Shown: positions 22,545-36,923, numbered from the stretch's first letter. The stretch is DNA of 64,000 nucleotides from Pogonophryne albipinna (GCA_028583405.1 CM053256.1:27613713-27677712), one strand, 5' to 3'. Notes: generated from the sequence alone by a model not told the origin. Numbers and translations are program-made.

Positions 22545-22722
22545 TACAACGCTACATTTCCCGCCCCTTCGCAGTCATACAGTAGGCTACGGAGAGCGGC
22601 GAGAAACATTTCCTCAGGCATCGAAAAGCGGAACCGAAATTCACATGTCTAAATGATGCCGTTGGAATCGAAATGTTGGAACCGGTTCCGAACCGGAACC
22701 GGTTCTCGGTACCCAACCCTAG
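22545..22722 (-). mobile_element. Terminal fragment of a TAGGGTTGGGTACC-type element
   Basis: Ends GGTACCCAACCCTA at 22722, preceded by the self-complementary GGAACCGGTTCC motifs. In minus orientation this is a common fish transposon start. The other end was not found. Confidence 0.45.
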
Positions 22723-22723
22723 G

Positions 22724-25236
<2,513 letters not shown>

Positions 25237-25409
25237 CACTGAAAAAACTGAAGCATTGACTTTAATTAATTGTATTGTGTCAACAGATGTAATCTTAACT
25301 TTAAAGAGGTTAAACTTCATATTATTGCGTTCAACTAACCTCATACAGTAATATTAAATGTGTTGACATAAAACATTTAATCAAAGTAAATGCTTCAGTT
25401 TTTTCAGTG
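25237..25409. mobile_element. CACTG-ended MITE (EnSpm-like), 173 bp
   Basis: CACTGAAAAAACTGAAGCAT at 25237 is mirrored by TGCTTCAGTTTTTTCAGTG ending 25409; about 30 bp are inverted. The CACTG termini suggest an EnSpm derivative. Flanking bases do not show a clear duplication. Confidence 0.75.
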
Positions 25410-25771
25410 TAACAGATGACATGTAACTAGGATATAACAAACAAAAGGTCACTGTATTCCCTTACAGTTACATAAAAAAAGCATAATAAGATTACTGGAA
25501 CACTTTAGATGTACCAGTTTTGATTGGGGCTATAGTTATCCCCCAAAATTGTGATTTTAGATTTATTTCATGAAAAGAATAACAATTTGATACGAAAAGA
25601 AGACATTTTACCTAGGTATAAAAGTCACGGCTCGCCACTGGCCAAAAGTGACGTAAAGTAATCAGGCTACAATAGTGTGCTACTGAAGATTAGGTAACTG
25701 AGTACATTTCTACAGGTAACTTTTAATTGTAAAACAAAACATTTTTGAAGTAACAGGAAGGTGATTTTTTT
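25410..25771. other. No gene seen
   Basis: AT-rich spacer. Confidence 0.5.
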
Positions 25772-25773
25772 TA

Positions 25774-26237
25774 TACTCTAAAAACGAATTCAGCCGACCT
25801 TTCACCTCCACTTAATTAAATGCATGGTTGCAAGATAAAAATGTGAGTTAATTGATTTAGATAAACATTTTAAGTTGCAAACATTAATTTATAAGTTGTG
25901 TTGACGTAATAATGTTGGTAATTACATCAACTTAATATTGTGTGTAATTTGAACTCTGATTTCAACTTAAAATTCCTTTTAAATCATGTGGTAAAACAAG
26001 TCTGAACAACTTAATCTTTTGAGTAATCAACTTCAAAACTTGTGTTTATGCTACCAATTATTAAGTAAGTGGTAATTAAAAACACCTCTGATTGTAGAGG
26101 AAAAGCCTTCTCCCCTAACTCAAATAACTGTGTTGCTTTAAGACAATCTCATTAGAAGTTGTCTTAACTCAATAAACATCGATGCAAACTGTTGCGTTGA
26201 TTTTCTTTGTTCAGCCAAGGCATTTGTTTTTAGAGTG
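25774..26237. mobile_element. CACTA-like MITE, short member of the family at 27061-29524
   Basis: Starts TACTCTAAAAACGAATTC and ends GTTTTTAGAGTG, flanked by TA on both sides. Its first 180 bp and last 270 bp match the ends of the 2.46-kb copy at 27061-29524, so it is an internal deletion derivative. Confidence 0.85.
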
Positions 26238-26239
26238 TA

Positions 26240-26647
26240 TTATGTCATTTTCCTGTTAGCCGATGCAGTTCTCTTTTGAGATAGTCTGCATCATTATAAT
26301 AGTGTGCATTAGTGACATCCTTACTGTAACAACAAGTGACGTGATTGGCTTCTGGCTTATATGGGGAAATGACCTAAAGTACTTAATAATGATGTCAATT
26401 GATCAAATGTATTCAGATTGCCTTCTACAAGATATACGGCAAGGCATGGCAACCATGCTATAGTTCAAGCAGGGAAACATAGATAAACTTAAAGTAAGTG
26501 CTAGGGTATGTTCAAATCTAATCATTAATTATGATGTGAGGTAAGACTGAGCGGACACATTTCAAACTGAACGGCTGGTAGTCGAAGCTCGGACAGAAAA
26601 ACAACAACAAAGGTTAGTAGTCTAGAATATTCAAAATGTGGGAGAAA
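26240..26647. other. No gene seen
   Basis: Spacer; the last part may be 5' UTR of the MAD2L1 retrocopy, but its 5' limit is not visible. Confidence 0.45.
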
Positions 26648-27060
26648 ATGACGAGCATGTTGAAAGGAATTACTCTGAAGGGAAGCGCAGAGCTTCTGGC
26701 CGAGTTATGGCATCAACAGCATCCTGTATCAGAGGGGCATTTATCCTCCATTCACCAGGGTCTCCCACTATGACATGAACCTTCACTGACCACTGATCCC
26801 AAACTGAAGAATAACCTGACCAAGGTTTGTGTCTCAACTCAGAGAGTGGCTGTTTGAGTGCACAGTGCAGGAGTTTCTGTTGGTGATCACATGTCTGGAA
26901 AAAAAACGAGGAGCTGGAGAGATGGCAGTTTGACATTGAGTTTGACAAGTCAGCCAAGAGAGCAGTGCCCCAGAGAGACGTCCATTAAGACCCTTCAGGG
27001 TGAGATCCGCTCAGTCATCAGACAGATAACGTCCACAGTCACTGTCTGCTGGAGACCCCA
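26648..27060 (+). pseudogene. MAD2L1 retrocopy, 5' part
   Basis: An intronless copy of the spindle-checkpoint protein MAD2. ATG at 26648 is followed by LKGITLKGSAELLAE, then, after a frameshift, GINSILYQRGIYPP, a TDPKLKNNLTKV block, EWLFECTVQ, a frameshift near 26905, and IRSVIRQIT near 27000. The order matches MAD2 from residue 1 to about 150 with no introns, so it is a processed copy. Several frameshifts destroy the reading frame. A CACTA-like element is inserted directly after 27060 and the copy resumes at 29527. Confidence 0.85.
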
Positions 27061-29524
27061 CACTCTAAAAACTAATTCAGGGGACCTTTTACCACCACTT
27101 AATTAAATGCATGGTTGCAAGATAAAAATGTGAGTTAATTGATTTAGATAAACATTTTAAGTTGCAAACATTAATTTATAAGTTGTGTTGACGTAATAAT
27201 ATTAGTAATTACATCAACTTAATATTGTGTGTAATTTAAACTCGGATTTCTGCGTTAATTGACTTCAAAATTCAAGTTGTAGTAAGTAATGCAATTGGCT
27301 TGATAACTTAACTGTTCTACACCTTGAGTTAAGGATTTCAAGTCCACTCCCACTTAACATGCCTGGACAAGTTCCCACAGTTAAGACTGTGTGTTCGAGG
27401 ACATGGGCTGAAGAAATACTATACAAAGGACATTTTAAGGTGAGTGTCATCTTTTGTCATTCAAATACAGTAGATTGCCTTGTAGTTGCACTGTATAGGC
27501 AAATTGCTGTTTGACCAAAATGAACAGCCTTTGAACTGTGGATAGTTCTGTGAGAGGGGATAAAGTAGTAGAGGCTACTGTGAGAGTAAAAATACTTTGG
27601 TTACTATTGTGATATCTCTTTTTATTCAAAATGAATCTCGGTGAAGCAGTCACCCATTCAGAATATATTCATTTAGGTCAGTTCTCTTTTTTTCCTTTTT
27701 CAAAAATAGCACAATACAATTGAAGTACGCAGAGAACTATAGCCATCCGCTGCCTTGTCGTGTGCCTTGGAGAAAAGGAAGAGGACCTTTTTTGAAGGAG
27801 TTTAGCGAAGTAATTACAAATCTTGAAATAAAATAAAATCCACGGGCACAGTGTAAAAACACAGGACAAATTCACTGCTCTCTGTCAGTTACATTTTGAA
27901 GCGTATTGCACTTTAGGCCACACCCCAATCAATAATATCTTAGCAACGTTCAGCATGGATAGGTGTTGACAGCAATGGCATGGGAAAAGGATTGTGTAAC
28001 ATTTGAAAAGTGGCTTCTGCTCTTCACTTAACCAGTTCACATATCGTATGGAACCTGCAAAAAAGATGAGAAGATACACTAAAACTTGCACTGTTGTGAT
28101 TGACAAAATCTGTCCACATGCATTTAAACACTAGGCAAAGTACTCAAAACCACCTCTGTGCGTCTTCAGGACCACATTGCCATGACGACACACACATGCA
28201 GACTCAATAGGTGAAAACAATACCAGCGTTGCTTTAGCAGCTGGTAATAATGGCTCTGAATTAGCTAAGAGTGACAATTTAAAAAGTATGCAATTACCTA
28301 ATTCATTATCTCTTATGTGCTAACCTATTATTTAATGTGCTTCAAAAGGACATGAATATCGCCTTCATCAGTGACCGGTCCACCCAAGGATCTGACCATA
28401 CGATGGCAGCCATCGTGGTGGAGGGAAACAAATGAATGAGCAAGCATTCTGCGTTAAATGTGTTCATACTGTTTGAAATAATGACTGTCGGCAGTGTAAA
28501 CATCTTTGTTACATCTTTTGTGAAATGGATGTGTGTGATCTGCAGACTGGTGGCCATTGAGAGTTTGTTTCTGTAGTTCTACAAAAGGTTTACAGATGTT
28601 ACATATTTGGCACTGGTTTTAAATATGCAAAGGCCTCTAACTTCGATGGGATGACAGCATTTATTAGCTGTGTCCCCATGTCCCATGGTAATATGGCTAA
28701 TGTGTTTATTTATTATTTGTGGTGCAATTTAAATTTGTGTTATTTATCTTTTTTTTCAAGATTTAAATGAAGCTCAGCGCAAGTTCTTTCAGGAAGACTG
28801 GGTGTATATACATTCACTCCGCAGCTGCATATAATCAGCTCATCACAGGCGTTCTCTTTAACCTATTACATTTCACCTCATTCTCCAGCAGCCAATCACC
28901 GTGCTGCAGCCAAACTATAAAATGGTTCTCCTCTCTCCTGCAGTCAGCTGTGATTTCAGGTGTTCATGCACCTTATCATACTGTATGGCATGTGTCAATA
29001 AATGTTCAAACTAAATGAATTCTCTCCTGATTGAACATCATGTGTTAAAATAAACAACTGCAGTTCAAAATAAAAAGTGAATTGCCTAATATTTTTGTTG
29101 TGGAATCAATTAATTTCTTTCTTTCAAGGCAAAAACATGAAAAAGCTAAGAAAAAAAGCTATTGAATACAATATATTTGGAGCAACTTAATTTATAAATG
29201 GTTGTCAACTTAAAAACTTGTATCCCGAATGAGGGTAATTTGTTACATACAACTTAAAATTCCTTTTAAATCATGTGGTAAAACAAGTCCGAACAACTTA
29301 ATCTTTTGAGTAATCAACTTCAAAACTTGTGTTTATGCTACCAATTATTAAGTAAGTGGTAATTAAAAACACCTCTGATTGTAGAGGAAAAGCCTTCTCC
29401 CCTAACTCAAATAAGTTTGTTGCTTTAAGACAATTTCATTAGAAGTTGTCTTAACTCAATAAACATCGATGCAAACTGCTGCGTTGATTTTCTTTGTTGA
29501 GCCAAGGCATTTGTTTTTAGAGTG
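27061..29524. mobile_element. CACTA-like DNA transposon, 2.46 kb, inserted in the MAD2L1 retrocopy
   Basis: Termini CACTCTAAAAAC and GTTTTTAGAGTG, flanked by CA at 27059-27060 and 29525-29526. The interrupted sequence is known (MAD2L1), so the 2-bp duplication is certain. Same family as 25774-26237 and 63617-64000. Most of the interior is noncoding. A short frame at about 28350-28430 ending MAAIVVEGNK and a stop resembles the tail of SAMD3-like EnSpm second genes, which is weak support for an EnSpm origin. Confidence 0.85.
28351..28431 (+). pseudogene. Possible terminal exon remnant of an EnSpm SAM-like gene
   Basis: The frame reads FISDRSTQGSDHTMAAIVVEGNK-like residues in two parts, then TGA. 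Endings of the form (V/I)EG are typical of the fish SAMD3-like partner protein. Short, and recognised from memory, so tentative. Confidence 0.3.
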
Positions 29525-29526
29525 CA

Positions 29527-29660
29527 TGTGCCTTTGACCTTCTTGTCTACACACACAAATAACTGATTTGATTTCCTGATAAGTGGGAGGGGTCCGAAAG
29601 CAGATCATTAACCAATCAGAGGAGGTTCGCTTATGCTCCTCCAACACCTCCATCCACAAG
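29527..29660 (+). pseudogene. MAD2L1 retrocopy, 3' part
   Basis: Directly continues 26648-27060 across the transposon: LLETPCAFDLL spans the insertion point, followed by a WEGS block and [10 protein letters not shown] plus NTSIHK, matching the C-terminal lobe of MAD2 that closes like a seat belt. The MAD2 similarity ends at Lys codon 29658-29660, a few residues short of the natural C-terminus, where ARPP19-like sequence begins in the same frame. Confidence 0.85.
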
Positions 29661-29940
29661 GAGGTACAGGACAAGGTGATCAGTCCTGAGAAGTCAGAGG
29701 AGGCTAAACTGAAGTCCAGATACCCACATTTAGGAAAAAAACCTGGGGTCTCTGACTTGCTTCATCAAGGTCTCCAGAAGGGGCAAAAGTACTTTGACTC
29801 TGGCGACTACAACATGGCTAAAGCCAAGATGAAGAGCAAGCAGTTGCCTACAGCTGCTCCAGAGGAGACGGAGATCACAGGGGCTCACATCGACCCCCCC
29901 CCAGGACCTGCCCCAGATGAAAGCCTCTGTATTATTCACT
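29661..29940 (+). pseudogene. ARPP19/ENSA retrocopy fused in frame to MAD2L1 tail
   Basis: From 29661 the frame encodes a protein of the endosulfine family, small inhibitors of PP2A-B55 activated by Greatwall kinase. It has [20 protein letters not shown], then [20 protein letters not shown], which includes the conserved [10 protein letters not shown] site with the Greatwall-phosphorylated Ser, and [15 protein letters not shown]. The N-terminal part is closest to ARPP19. A C run at 29894-29902 shifts the frame; the downstream QDLPQMKAS block is then in another frame, and similarity ends near 29930. The open frame 29583-29957 thus joins about 26 MAD2 residues to about 80 ARPP19 residues. No introns are present. 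Confidence 0.85.
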
Positions 29941-30060
29941 GTATGTCCTTATTCTAAATGATGCTGTCAATATGCTTGTTATTTCCTGAAATAGTAATCT
30001 TGAGGCCAAGCTCAGGAGGAAGCTGTACTAAAGGACCGCATAGTGAAGACCAGAGTGTTA

Positions 30061-30652
30061 CGGAGCGTCCACACAGCAGCGTGCGGTGACGCTTGGCGGT
30101 GGGCGTATCTGAAGCTTGGGGATTTTTTGCGAGCAACGCGACCAACAACCAATCACATGAATCTCCCGCCCCCGACATACAAAGCAATAGCAATGTTAAA
30201 ACGAAGTAAACTGGATATAAAATCCCCAAACAGGCGAAAACCTACCAGTTTCATCCACTGTCTCTGCCACCTCCCTCCATGCCTCGCTCCTCCGGTTTGT
30301 ATCCCGGTAGATGAACAGAGACTGATCATTCAGCACCGGGTGGTTCACTACCGCTATAATGAATTTTCCCTCCATTTTTTGGAATATGAGGAAATGACCT
30401 GCGTAGTCTCTCCCAGCATACACGCGGTTTGAGTGGCTAGCGCTTGTACTGGCAGATTTGCATAAACGGGATTTCATTGGCTGACGCCTCCGTCGAGGCG
30501 TCAAAAGTTGAACATTGCTCAACTTTTGAAGCCAGCAACGCTAGCAACGCTCCACGTCGCTTCCCAAAATGCAGTTCGGCTAAAAGTGACGTCACCCCAT
30601 TCAAAGTGAATGGGCAGAAGCGTTGGAAGCTTGCCGCTGTGTGGACGGGCCG
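30061..30652. mobile_element. Harbinger-like MITE
   Basis: Inverted ends CGGAGCGTCCACACAGC and CTGTGTGGACGGGCCG, flanked by TTA on both sides (30058-30060, 30653-30655), the target size used by PIF/Harbinger. About 590 bp, noncoding. Confidence 0.8.
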
Positions 30653-30883
30653 TTATATGGCCATCTGCTCCAGATTTCCTGCCAGAAGGGTTAGGGTTCC
30701 ACCCCAGAAGAGGACAGTTTCTGTTTATAAGTTGTCATAATTGTGAAATTACCATGCTAGAATACAAGTTTATGGAACCTAAAAGCGACAGTTCTGTCAG
30801 TAAGGACCAGTCTTTGCGTCCTGTATATCTAAATGTACCGTACATCTTTTTACTGGAAGCAGCTCATGGCATTGTAATGAAAT

Positions 30884-31273
30884 AGTGATGGGAATTACGG
30901 CTCTTTGAAGGGAGCCGGATCTTATGGCTCCGTTCCTTTCCGAGAGCCGTTCAAAACTGTCGTGTTTTTTTTAAAGGGGGCGGGGTTACTAACTGGCAAA
31001 TTTGCATTCAGGAAAGCAAGTTTCCTCACTTTTGAGCACTTAATGCAATTTCTCCTCTCTGAGAAGATTTGTCCCGTCTTGGAGAATATTCTCCTTGACG
31101 GAACTGACGTTGCCACAATGCAAAGCCTTTCCGCCATGAGCTTGGTGAGCCTGGGGTATAGGCATTGAACCAACGACAAAAAGAACGGCTCTCACCAAGT
31201 AAGACTCGGTTCCCTTCGTTCGTACCAAAGAGCTGTTCAAAAGAATCGTATTGTTCGCGAACGTAACATCACT
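30884..31273. mobile_element. Non-autonomous hAT element
   Basis: Ends AGTGATGGGAATTACGG and TAACATCACT, with subterminal GGCTCTTTGAAGGGAGCC-type motifs. Target duplication AATGAAAT (30876-30883) against AATGAAAA (31274-31281). Confidence 0.75.
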
Positions 31274-31281
31274 AATGAAAA

Positions 31282-33955
31282 GGGTTCAGACTTGAAAAAA
31301 AACTTCTATATTCATAAGTTGAAGAAAATGTTCCTGGACCTGTTCAGTGCTTTTCCAGGGTCCTTACTGACTGAATGAAGTTGACCTGTGATTAGGTAAA
31401 TATAAATGGCTATGTAAATGGCTGCCCTGCTGTCACTTTGTGCCATTTTGTTCTGTAAATAAAAGGGTTTTGCACAACAAGATGTGAGGCAAACTCTTGA
31501 ATGAAAATCTAATAACAACCCTCCAACATCTTGCCCACTAAGGACGTACTGCTTTCCACTGGATGTACAATGCCAAGGTTAATCCTACAATATGGATATT
31601 ATTCCTAATATGTCCTTTTTTATTTATTTTTACTATAAAATAAGAATTTAAGGAGTACATACAAATAATCATGTTATATGCGGGACTCATAATTGTATAT
31701 AAATGTGTGATGAGATTACTTCTGTCACTTGCTCTGTAGGATCACACTGCTACAAGTTGTAAAAAGTGACTTTTGTCCGGATGCTAGAAGGGATCCTGGA
31801 GGTGTTAAAAAGGTCATCATAGGGAGCTGGCCCCTGACACGGGACCGGGGGCCGCCTTTAGACTGCATGTCTGCATTACTGGGCTGGTGGAGGCGATAGG
31901 AGCCAGGAGTCATTTGGATTGACCCACAAACACACGCACACATGCAAGTGTACAAGTATACACCTGTCACATTTTAAAATAACAGACATATCCACGTATG
32001 CATACATGCATATGTCGTAACACTGGACAAGCATGGCAGGCATGCAGCTGGTGTGCAAATGAAATATTTAAACCACAATAACTTTAGGAGAGGAGTAGAT
32101 TCACACACTCCATTAGTCTTTGCCCTCTCTGATGACCGGGCATATCACAGCTGTGTGAGTGTGTGTGTGTGTGATTTTGAGTGTTTGCGTGCAGTGACAT
32201 TGAAATGGCAGGCCCTGCTTGCGACTCCACCTTCGTTTTTTTTTGGGTGACGAACTTGACAAATTCTTGGCTCTGGATTCAGACATCAGACTGTCATTGA
32301 CACCCCACTTATCTACCGCTCACAAAATAACCGAACAGGCCGCCACGGCGTCGTCTGCCCTTCAACAATCAACAACAGTCCTCACACTCCCATAACTGCC
32401 TCTCCTCAGCTCCTTGACATTGCTACTGCCTCTGTCAATTTCTGTCCATTTGCCACTCAGAGAGCGGGCGCTAATGTCTTACTGAGCATTAAAGTTGGTG
32501 ACGTGAGGAAGCATTAAGCCTCTCGCCTACTTTCACAAATCAACATGTGGCATTTACAGTGTTTTTACACAATGACGTTTTTTTAATATAATCAGTAATG
32601 TGGATATATTACAGTAGTCATTGCAGATGTAGATATATTAAAGCACAATATAAAAATACTCAACGTGCTTTTGTTAGTGTTTTTATCCCCCCTTTTAAAA
32701 CGTACAGATCAAGATTGAAATATAAACCTCGTCAAACAAATGAAGGGAAAAGTGTATTAGTCATGAGTTACACTGTATAATGCATATGCTGGGAAACACA
32801 TTCCCTTTAATCATTAACTCAAGTCTTTTTATACAGAACAAACTAACTAACATAATTCGAATTGGATCATTCTCACGGGCAGTATGAGCCTCAAAGTATG
32901 ATGTATTAAATCATTAAGAGCCTTACACACCCCATTCAAATTGCAAAATGTTCAAAATGGCATACTAATTTACAAATGTTAAGCTCAATAGAAAGTGTTT
33001 GATCATTTTTACAATTTTAAATTTCTAGAAAGCCTTTAGTGCTCACTTCAATTTACTCCTATTGATTTTTGAAGCCAAAGATTATTATACAAAAAAAATG
33101 TATACTGAGTATGCAATCTTTTTTTTTAATACAATATATGATACCGGAAAAAGGACTAACAAATAGTGACTGCAAAAGTAGAAAAAACAAATGTTTAATC
33201 TCTGCACATTACTTTCACTCTGCTATTTGTCCCTCAGTCTAATTCAGGCTGTGGTTCAGCGTATCGATCACGACCATCCTCTGGTTGTACACACTATTCC
33301 TTTCTCCGTTACTCAACCTTCAGTTTTGGCAAATGAAACTCAAGCTCCGTTTTCAGCTTCAGTAACTGAATGATTGGCATTCTGTTGAGGCAAATACATG
33401 TCGAGTTCTCACATTTGTCGTGTTGGAGCAGGAAGTGTAAGCTGATATTTCACCAGAGCCATTTCTTCCCGGCCTTAGGTTACCAGAGGGCAGGAGGAGC
33501 CAGAGGGGGATGGGATCGACACGCGGTGTGTGGATGGTCAGGTGGAGAAAGGAGGCACTAATTTAGTGCCACTGAGTGTCTATTCTGGGCCTGTTGAGAT
33601 TGCATGTCTCGATCACTGTCAGACTCTCAGCCATCTGTCTTTGTATCGATGCTGTGTTTACACGCATAGACTTTCTTTTTCCTTAACCCAACTTGTTTAA
33701 GATTAACTCAAGATATCTGGCTTTCTTCTAAATGATCACTTTGACATATAGAGCTTTGATTTTGTTTTTTTGTTTTTTTACAAAAAGCATGTAATAAGGT
33801 AATGGTACTTGTTCATGGCAGCTACAGTAGATGACTTTGGCAAAGAATGCCGTCCCTATGACATTTTTAACTTGATTTATCTCATGGCATTCACTTTTAT
33901 CTTGCATAAACCAGCTTGGGAAAACCAGAGCACAACCCCCGAACAGACCTAAAAT
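31282..33955. other. No gene seen; mainly unique DNA
   Basis: AT-rich with scattered higher-complexity patches (32090-32520, 33230-33640). None of the frames (all under 90 codons) shows a known domain. A short TG run sits at 32157-32175. Confidence 0.55.
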
Positions 33956-33959
33956 ATGG

Positions 33960-34137
33960 AGTGTGGACTGGTATTTGGAGAGGTCCCAGTTCACCCCCTG
34001 GGCCCTGCCGTGGTGCCTTCGAGCAAGGCACTTTTATGAGAGGCAACTCAACCATATAAATTACAACTCAACACTAAAGACCATCTTGCGATGGAGTCCC
34101 AGCAGCCTAAATGTCAATGAGCCAGGGGAGTTCTCCT
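33960..34137 (+). repeat. SINE-like fragment
   Basis: A B-box-like AGTTCACCCCCTGG near 33990 with GGTGCCTTCGAGCAAGGCAC downstream resembles tRNA-derived fish SINEs. The A box is unclear. Confidence 0.35.
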
Positions 34138-34615
34138 ACTTCAGGCAGAGACGTGCACACATAGACTCTAGGTAGTGCTTGAGCACCTGCCCGTTTTGCC
34201 CTCTGGACAGCAATGTGCCCTTTTTTTCCAGTTTTTTTTTTTTTTTTTCCAGTGTACTGTATGTGGCTCATGGTAACATCGATCAATTCTGGATTAAAAG
34301 CTTCTAATATATACAACAATGTCCCAAATGCGCGTTGTAATTTTGTCAGACATCCCCACACGTGCCCCGCGGCACTCCCGTACATGCCCTGGCTGCAGCC
34401 CCTCCCGTCCCTTCCCTGCTCTCAACGTGAACGCGCAGCGCGCAGAGCTGACAGTCAGTCACTCAGTCAGACAGGCCACGGCGGGTGTGTGGTGCAGCAA
34501 CACGCAGCAACACGATTAAAAGTGCCATAGTGACAACCAAGTAAGTAACCACCAGGTAACAAATACAACGAGTGTATTGTTTAATCCCCTAAATCAGATG
34601 CCAAACTAAACTATA

Positions 34616-34790
34616 CAGGGTTCGTACGGTCATTGAAAACCTGGAAAAGTCATGGAAATTCAAAATGCAAATTCCAGGCCCTGGAAAAGTTATGGAAAAC
34701 AATATTTTTCCCAAAGTTTTGGAAAAGTCATGGAAATGTAACTAAAGTTGCGTCAAATATAATTTACATTTTATCTAATTTTTTAATATA
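34616..34790 (+). repeat. CAGGGTTCGTACGGTCATTG-type repeat end
   Basis: A known fish DNA-transposon start followed by four spaced copies of TGGAAAAGT(C/T)ATGGAAA. Nested in the hAT; the opposite end was not found. Confidence 0.5.
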
Positions 34791-35144
34791 TGAAGCGCGA
34801 GCTGTGTGCTCGAGTCTTCCTGCCTGTCGGGCCGGCTGAACTCTGCTGCTCCGGGATGAGGGTCAGCTACATTATCTACGGTGTGTTCGTTAACTGTGCG
34901 GAGTCACTGTGGCACAGACTGAGCCGCTGGTGAACAGCTGTTAGAACGGGCCGTTCAGGTGTTCAGAGCAGAGCGGCAGAGCGTGATGTGAACTGAAAAG
35001 TTTTTCTGTCGCAATATGATTTAAGGAATCGTGGAGCTAGCTAGCTAGCTAGCATTGTCACTATCTGCTAACGTTAGCTTTAGCCTTCGTTTTCTAATAG
35101 TTTTTTTCATAGGCTATAAATAGAGGTGGTATAAGTATAGAGAT

Positions 35145-35345
35145 TGTACTAGAGTCAAAGTAGAAGTACTCAGATCTTGTACTTTAGTAGAAGTACTCAG
35201 ATCTTGTACTTAATAAAAGTAGAAGTACTCAGATCTTGTACTTGAGTAAAAGTAGAAGTACCAGAGTGTAGGAATACTCTGTTACAGTAAAAGTCCTGCA
35301 ATCAAAATGTTCCTCAAGTGAAAGTAGAAAAGTATTATAAAAATA
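35145..35345. repeat. Tandem TACTCAGATCTTGTACTT repeat
   Basis: Three spaced copies of AAGTACTCAGATCTTGTACT with AGTAGAAGTAC linkers, followed by degenerate units. Such blocks form the ends of fish hAT MITEs. Confidence 0.6.
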
Positions 35346-36015
35346 CTAAGAGGCATGAAAATACATTTTCATAATGCTCAACAGTGCTGCCAAAATTATA
35401 AACTGACTGCTACACAATTAAAATAAATGCTTTTATATATTTCTATTAGATGTAACTCTTTGGCGTTTCTGTTATTATTACCTGCTGCTTTAGTTGTTCT
35501 GACTGCTAAAATCCTCTGTTATTCCTAATTTTAAAGCCGATATTCCGTGGGGTCGGGGGGCTCGGATCCTTGTCACCTTTTTCATACCTGATGAGTTTGC
35601 ATCCCTGACTACAGTTGCTTTAGCGTGTAGAAGCTAGTAAGCCTACTATTTGATTTGTTTTAGATAGGCATCTGCATCAGACAGCATATGGTTATTGAAA
35701 TAAATATATATGCAATTACGACATACAAGATGTGCCTTTAATAAATCTCACACTACTAAGGCAGCTGGCGGTTCCACCCCCAATCCCGGGGGGGGGGGGG
35801 GCTTTCGTCCCCCCCTAGCTTCAGATTGGACCCCCCTAAGTCATTTAGAATAATAAAAATAAATGTTAAAATTATAATTTTTTTGATAATAAATCAGTAA
35901 AATCAGGCAAAAATAAGAATTAAATAACATAACCCTAACCCTAAAACCGAAATAAAGTAACCAAAAACCGAAAAGAAACTAACAAAATCCGCCATTATCC
36001 GGCAAATTTTTGTGC

Positions 36016-36052
36016 ACAATTTCGGAGCGCACAATTTCGGAGCGCACAATTT
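36016..36052. repeat. 15-bp tandem repeat
   Basis: CACAATTTCGGAGCG occurs two and a half times in a row, near the right end of the hAT. Confidence 0.8.
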
Positions 36053-36249
36053 CGGCGCAACCGCCACAACGACTCAGAAGGTGCCCTTTTTTTTCTCTTG
36101 AGCACCTGCCCCTATAAATGTCTGTGCACGCCACTGACTTCAGGCACGTAACATCTTTAAACTCTGCCTTCATTTTTTTCTCAACCACATATTTTCTTAT
36201 GTTTTCTAACTGTATCCTTCATGTTTGCAATGCTATCATGGTGATAGAA

Positions 36250-36868
36250 CAACCCAGTCTCACGGCATTTCGTGTTATAGTCACAAAATTAATCTATTGA
36301 TTTGTGTTCACCAACACGATTTCCCCATTTTCTTTCGTGTCACACAGAACGATTTTAAAAGCAATGTAAATAATAACAAATTAGAAGGAAAAAGAGATTA
36401 ACAAAAATACAGATTTCAGTATTCTGACACAGAACGATTTTAGAAGCAATGTATTTATATTGGTACAGTAGTATGTTTCGTGCCTGCACCAAATAATAAC
36501 AAATTAGAAGGAAAAAAATATTTAAAAAATTACAGATTTCAGTATTCTGAGGCTCTGAGCCCCATTTATTTTCCTCGCGGACCGCAAAAAAACTCAGACA
36601 TTATGCTATTTAAAATAAAAGGGTTAGGCTTAGGGTAAGATTTTGAGTAAGAAGATGTTTTTACGAACCCCACAGCTTCCGGTCTTCCAAGACCCGACCG
36701 GACAAAAACACGTGGTGCAGGCATGAAACATACTACCAATGGAAATACATTGCTTTTAAAATCGTTCTGTGTGACACGAAAAAAATGCGAATATCGTGAT
36801 GGTGAACACGAATCAATAGATTCAATTAATTTTGTGACTATAACACGAAATGCCGTGAGACTGGGTTG
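36250..36868. mobile_element. MITE with 7-bp target duplication, CAACCCAGTCTCAC family
   Basis: Inverted arms of about 115 bp start CAACCCAGTCTCACGGC and end with the reverse complement; the target duplication GATAGAA at 36243-36249 and 36869-36875 is perfect. An internal block (near 36366-36425) is repeated at 36486-36549. The terminal 14 bp are identical to the palindromic element at 56800-59502, so both are moved by the same unknown transposase. The 7-bp duplication fits Dada (6-7 bp) better than hAT or MuDR, but no coding sequence supports this. Confidence 0.85.
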
Positions 36869-36878
36869 GATAGAATCC

Positions 36879-36923
<45 letters not shown>
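36879..36923. repeat. (ACAG)n microsatellite
   Basis: About eleven ACAG units next to the MITE's right duplication. Confidence 0.95.

Larger units (their letters stand above)
34146..36136. mobile_element. hAT element, about 2 kb, composite
   Basis: Inverted ends CAGAGACGTGCACACATAG and TGTCTGTGCACGCCACTG, with TTGAGCACCTGCCC subterminal repeats on both sides, and a perfect 8-bp duplication ACTTCAGG at 34138-34145 and 36137-36144. No transposase frame remains. It contains other repeat fragments listed separately. Confidence 0.88.
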
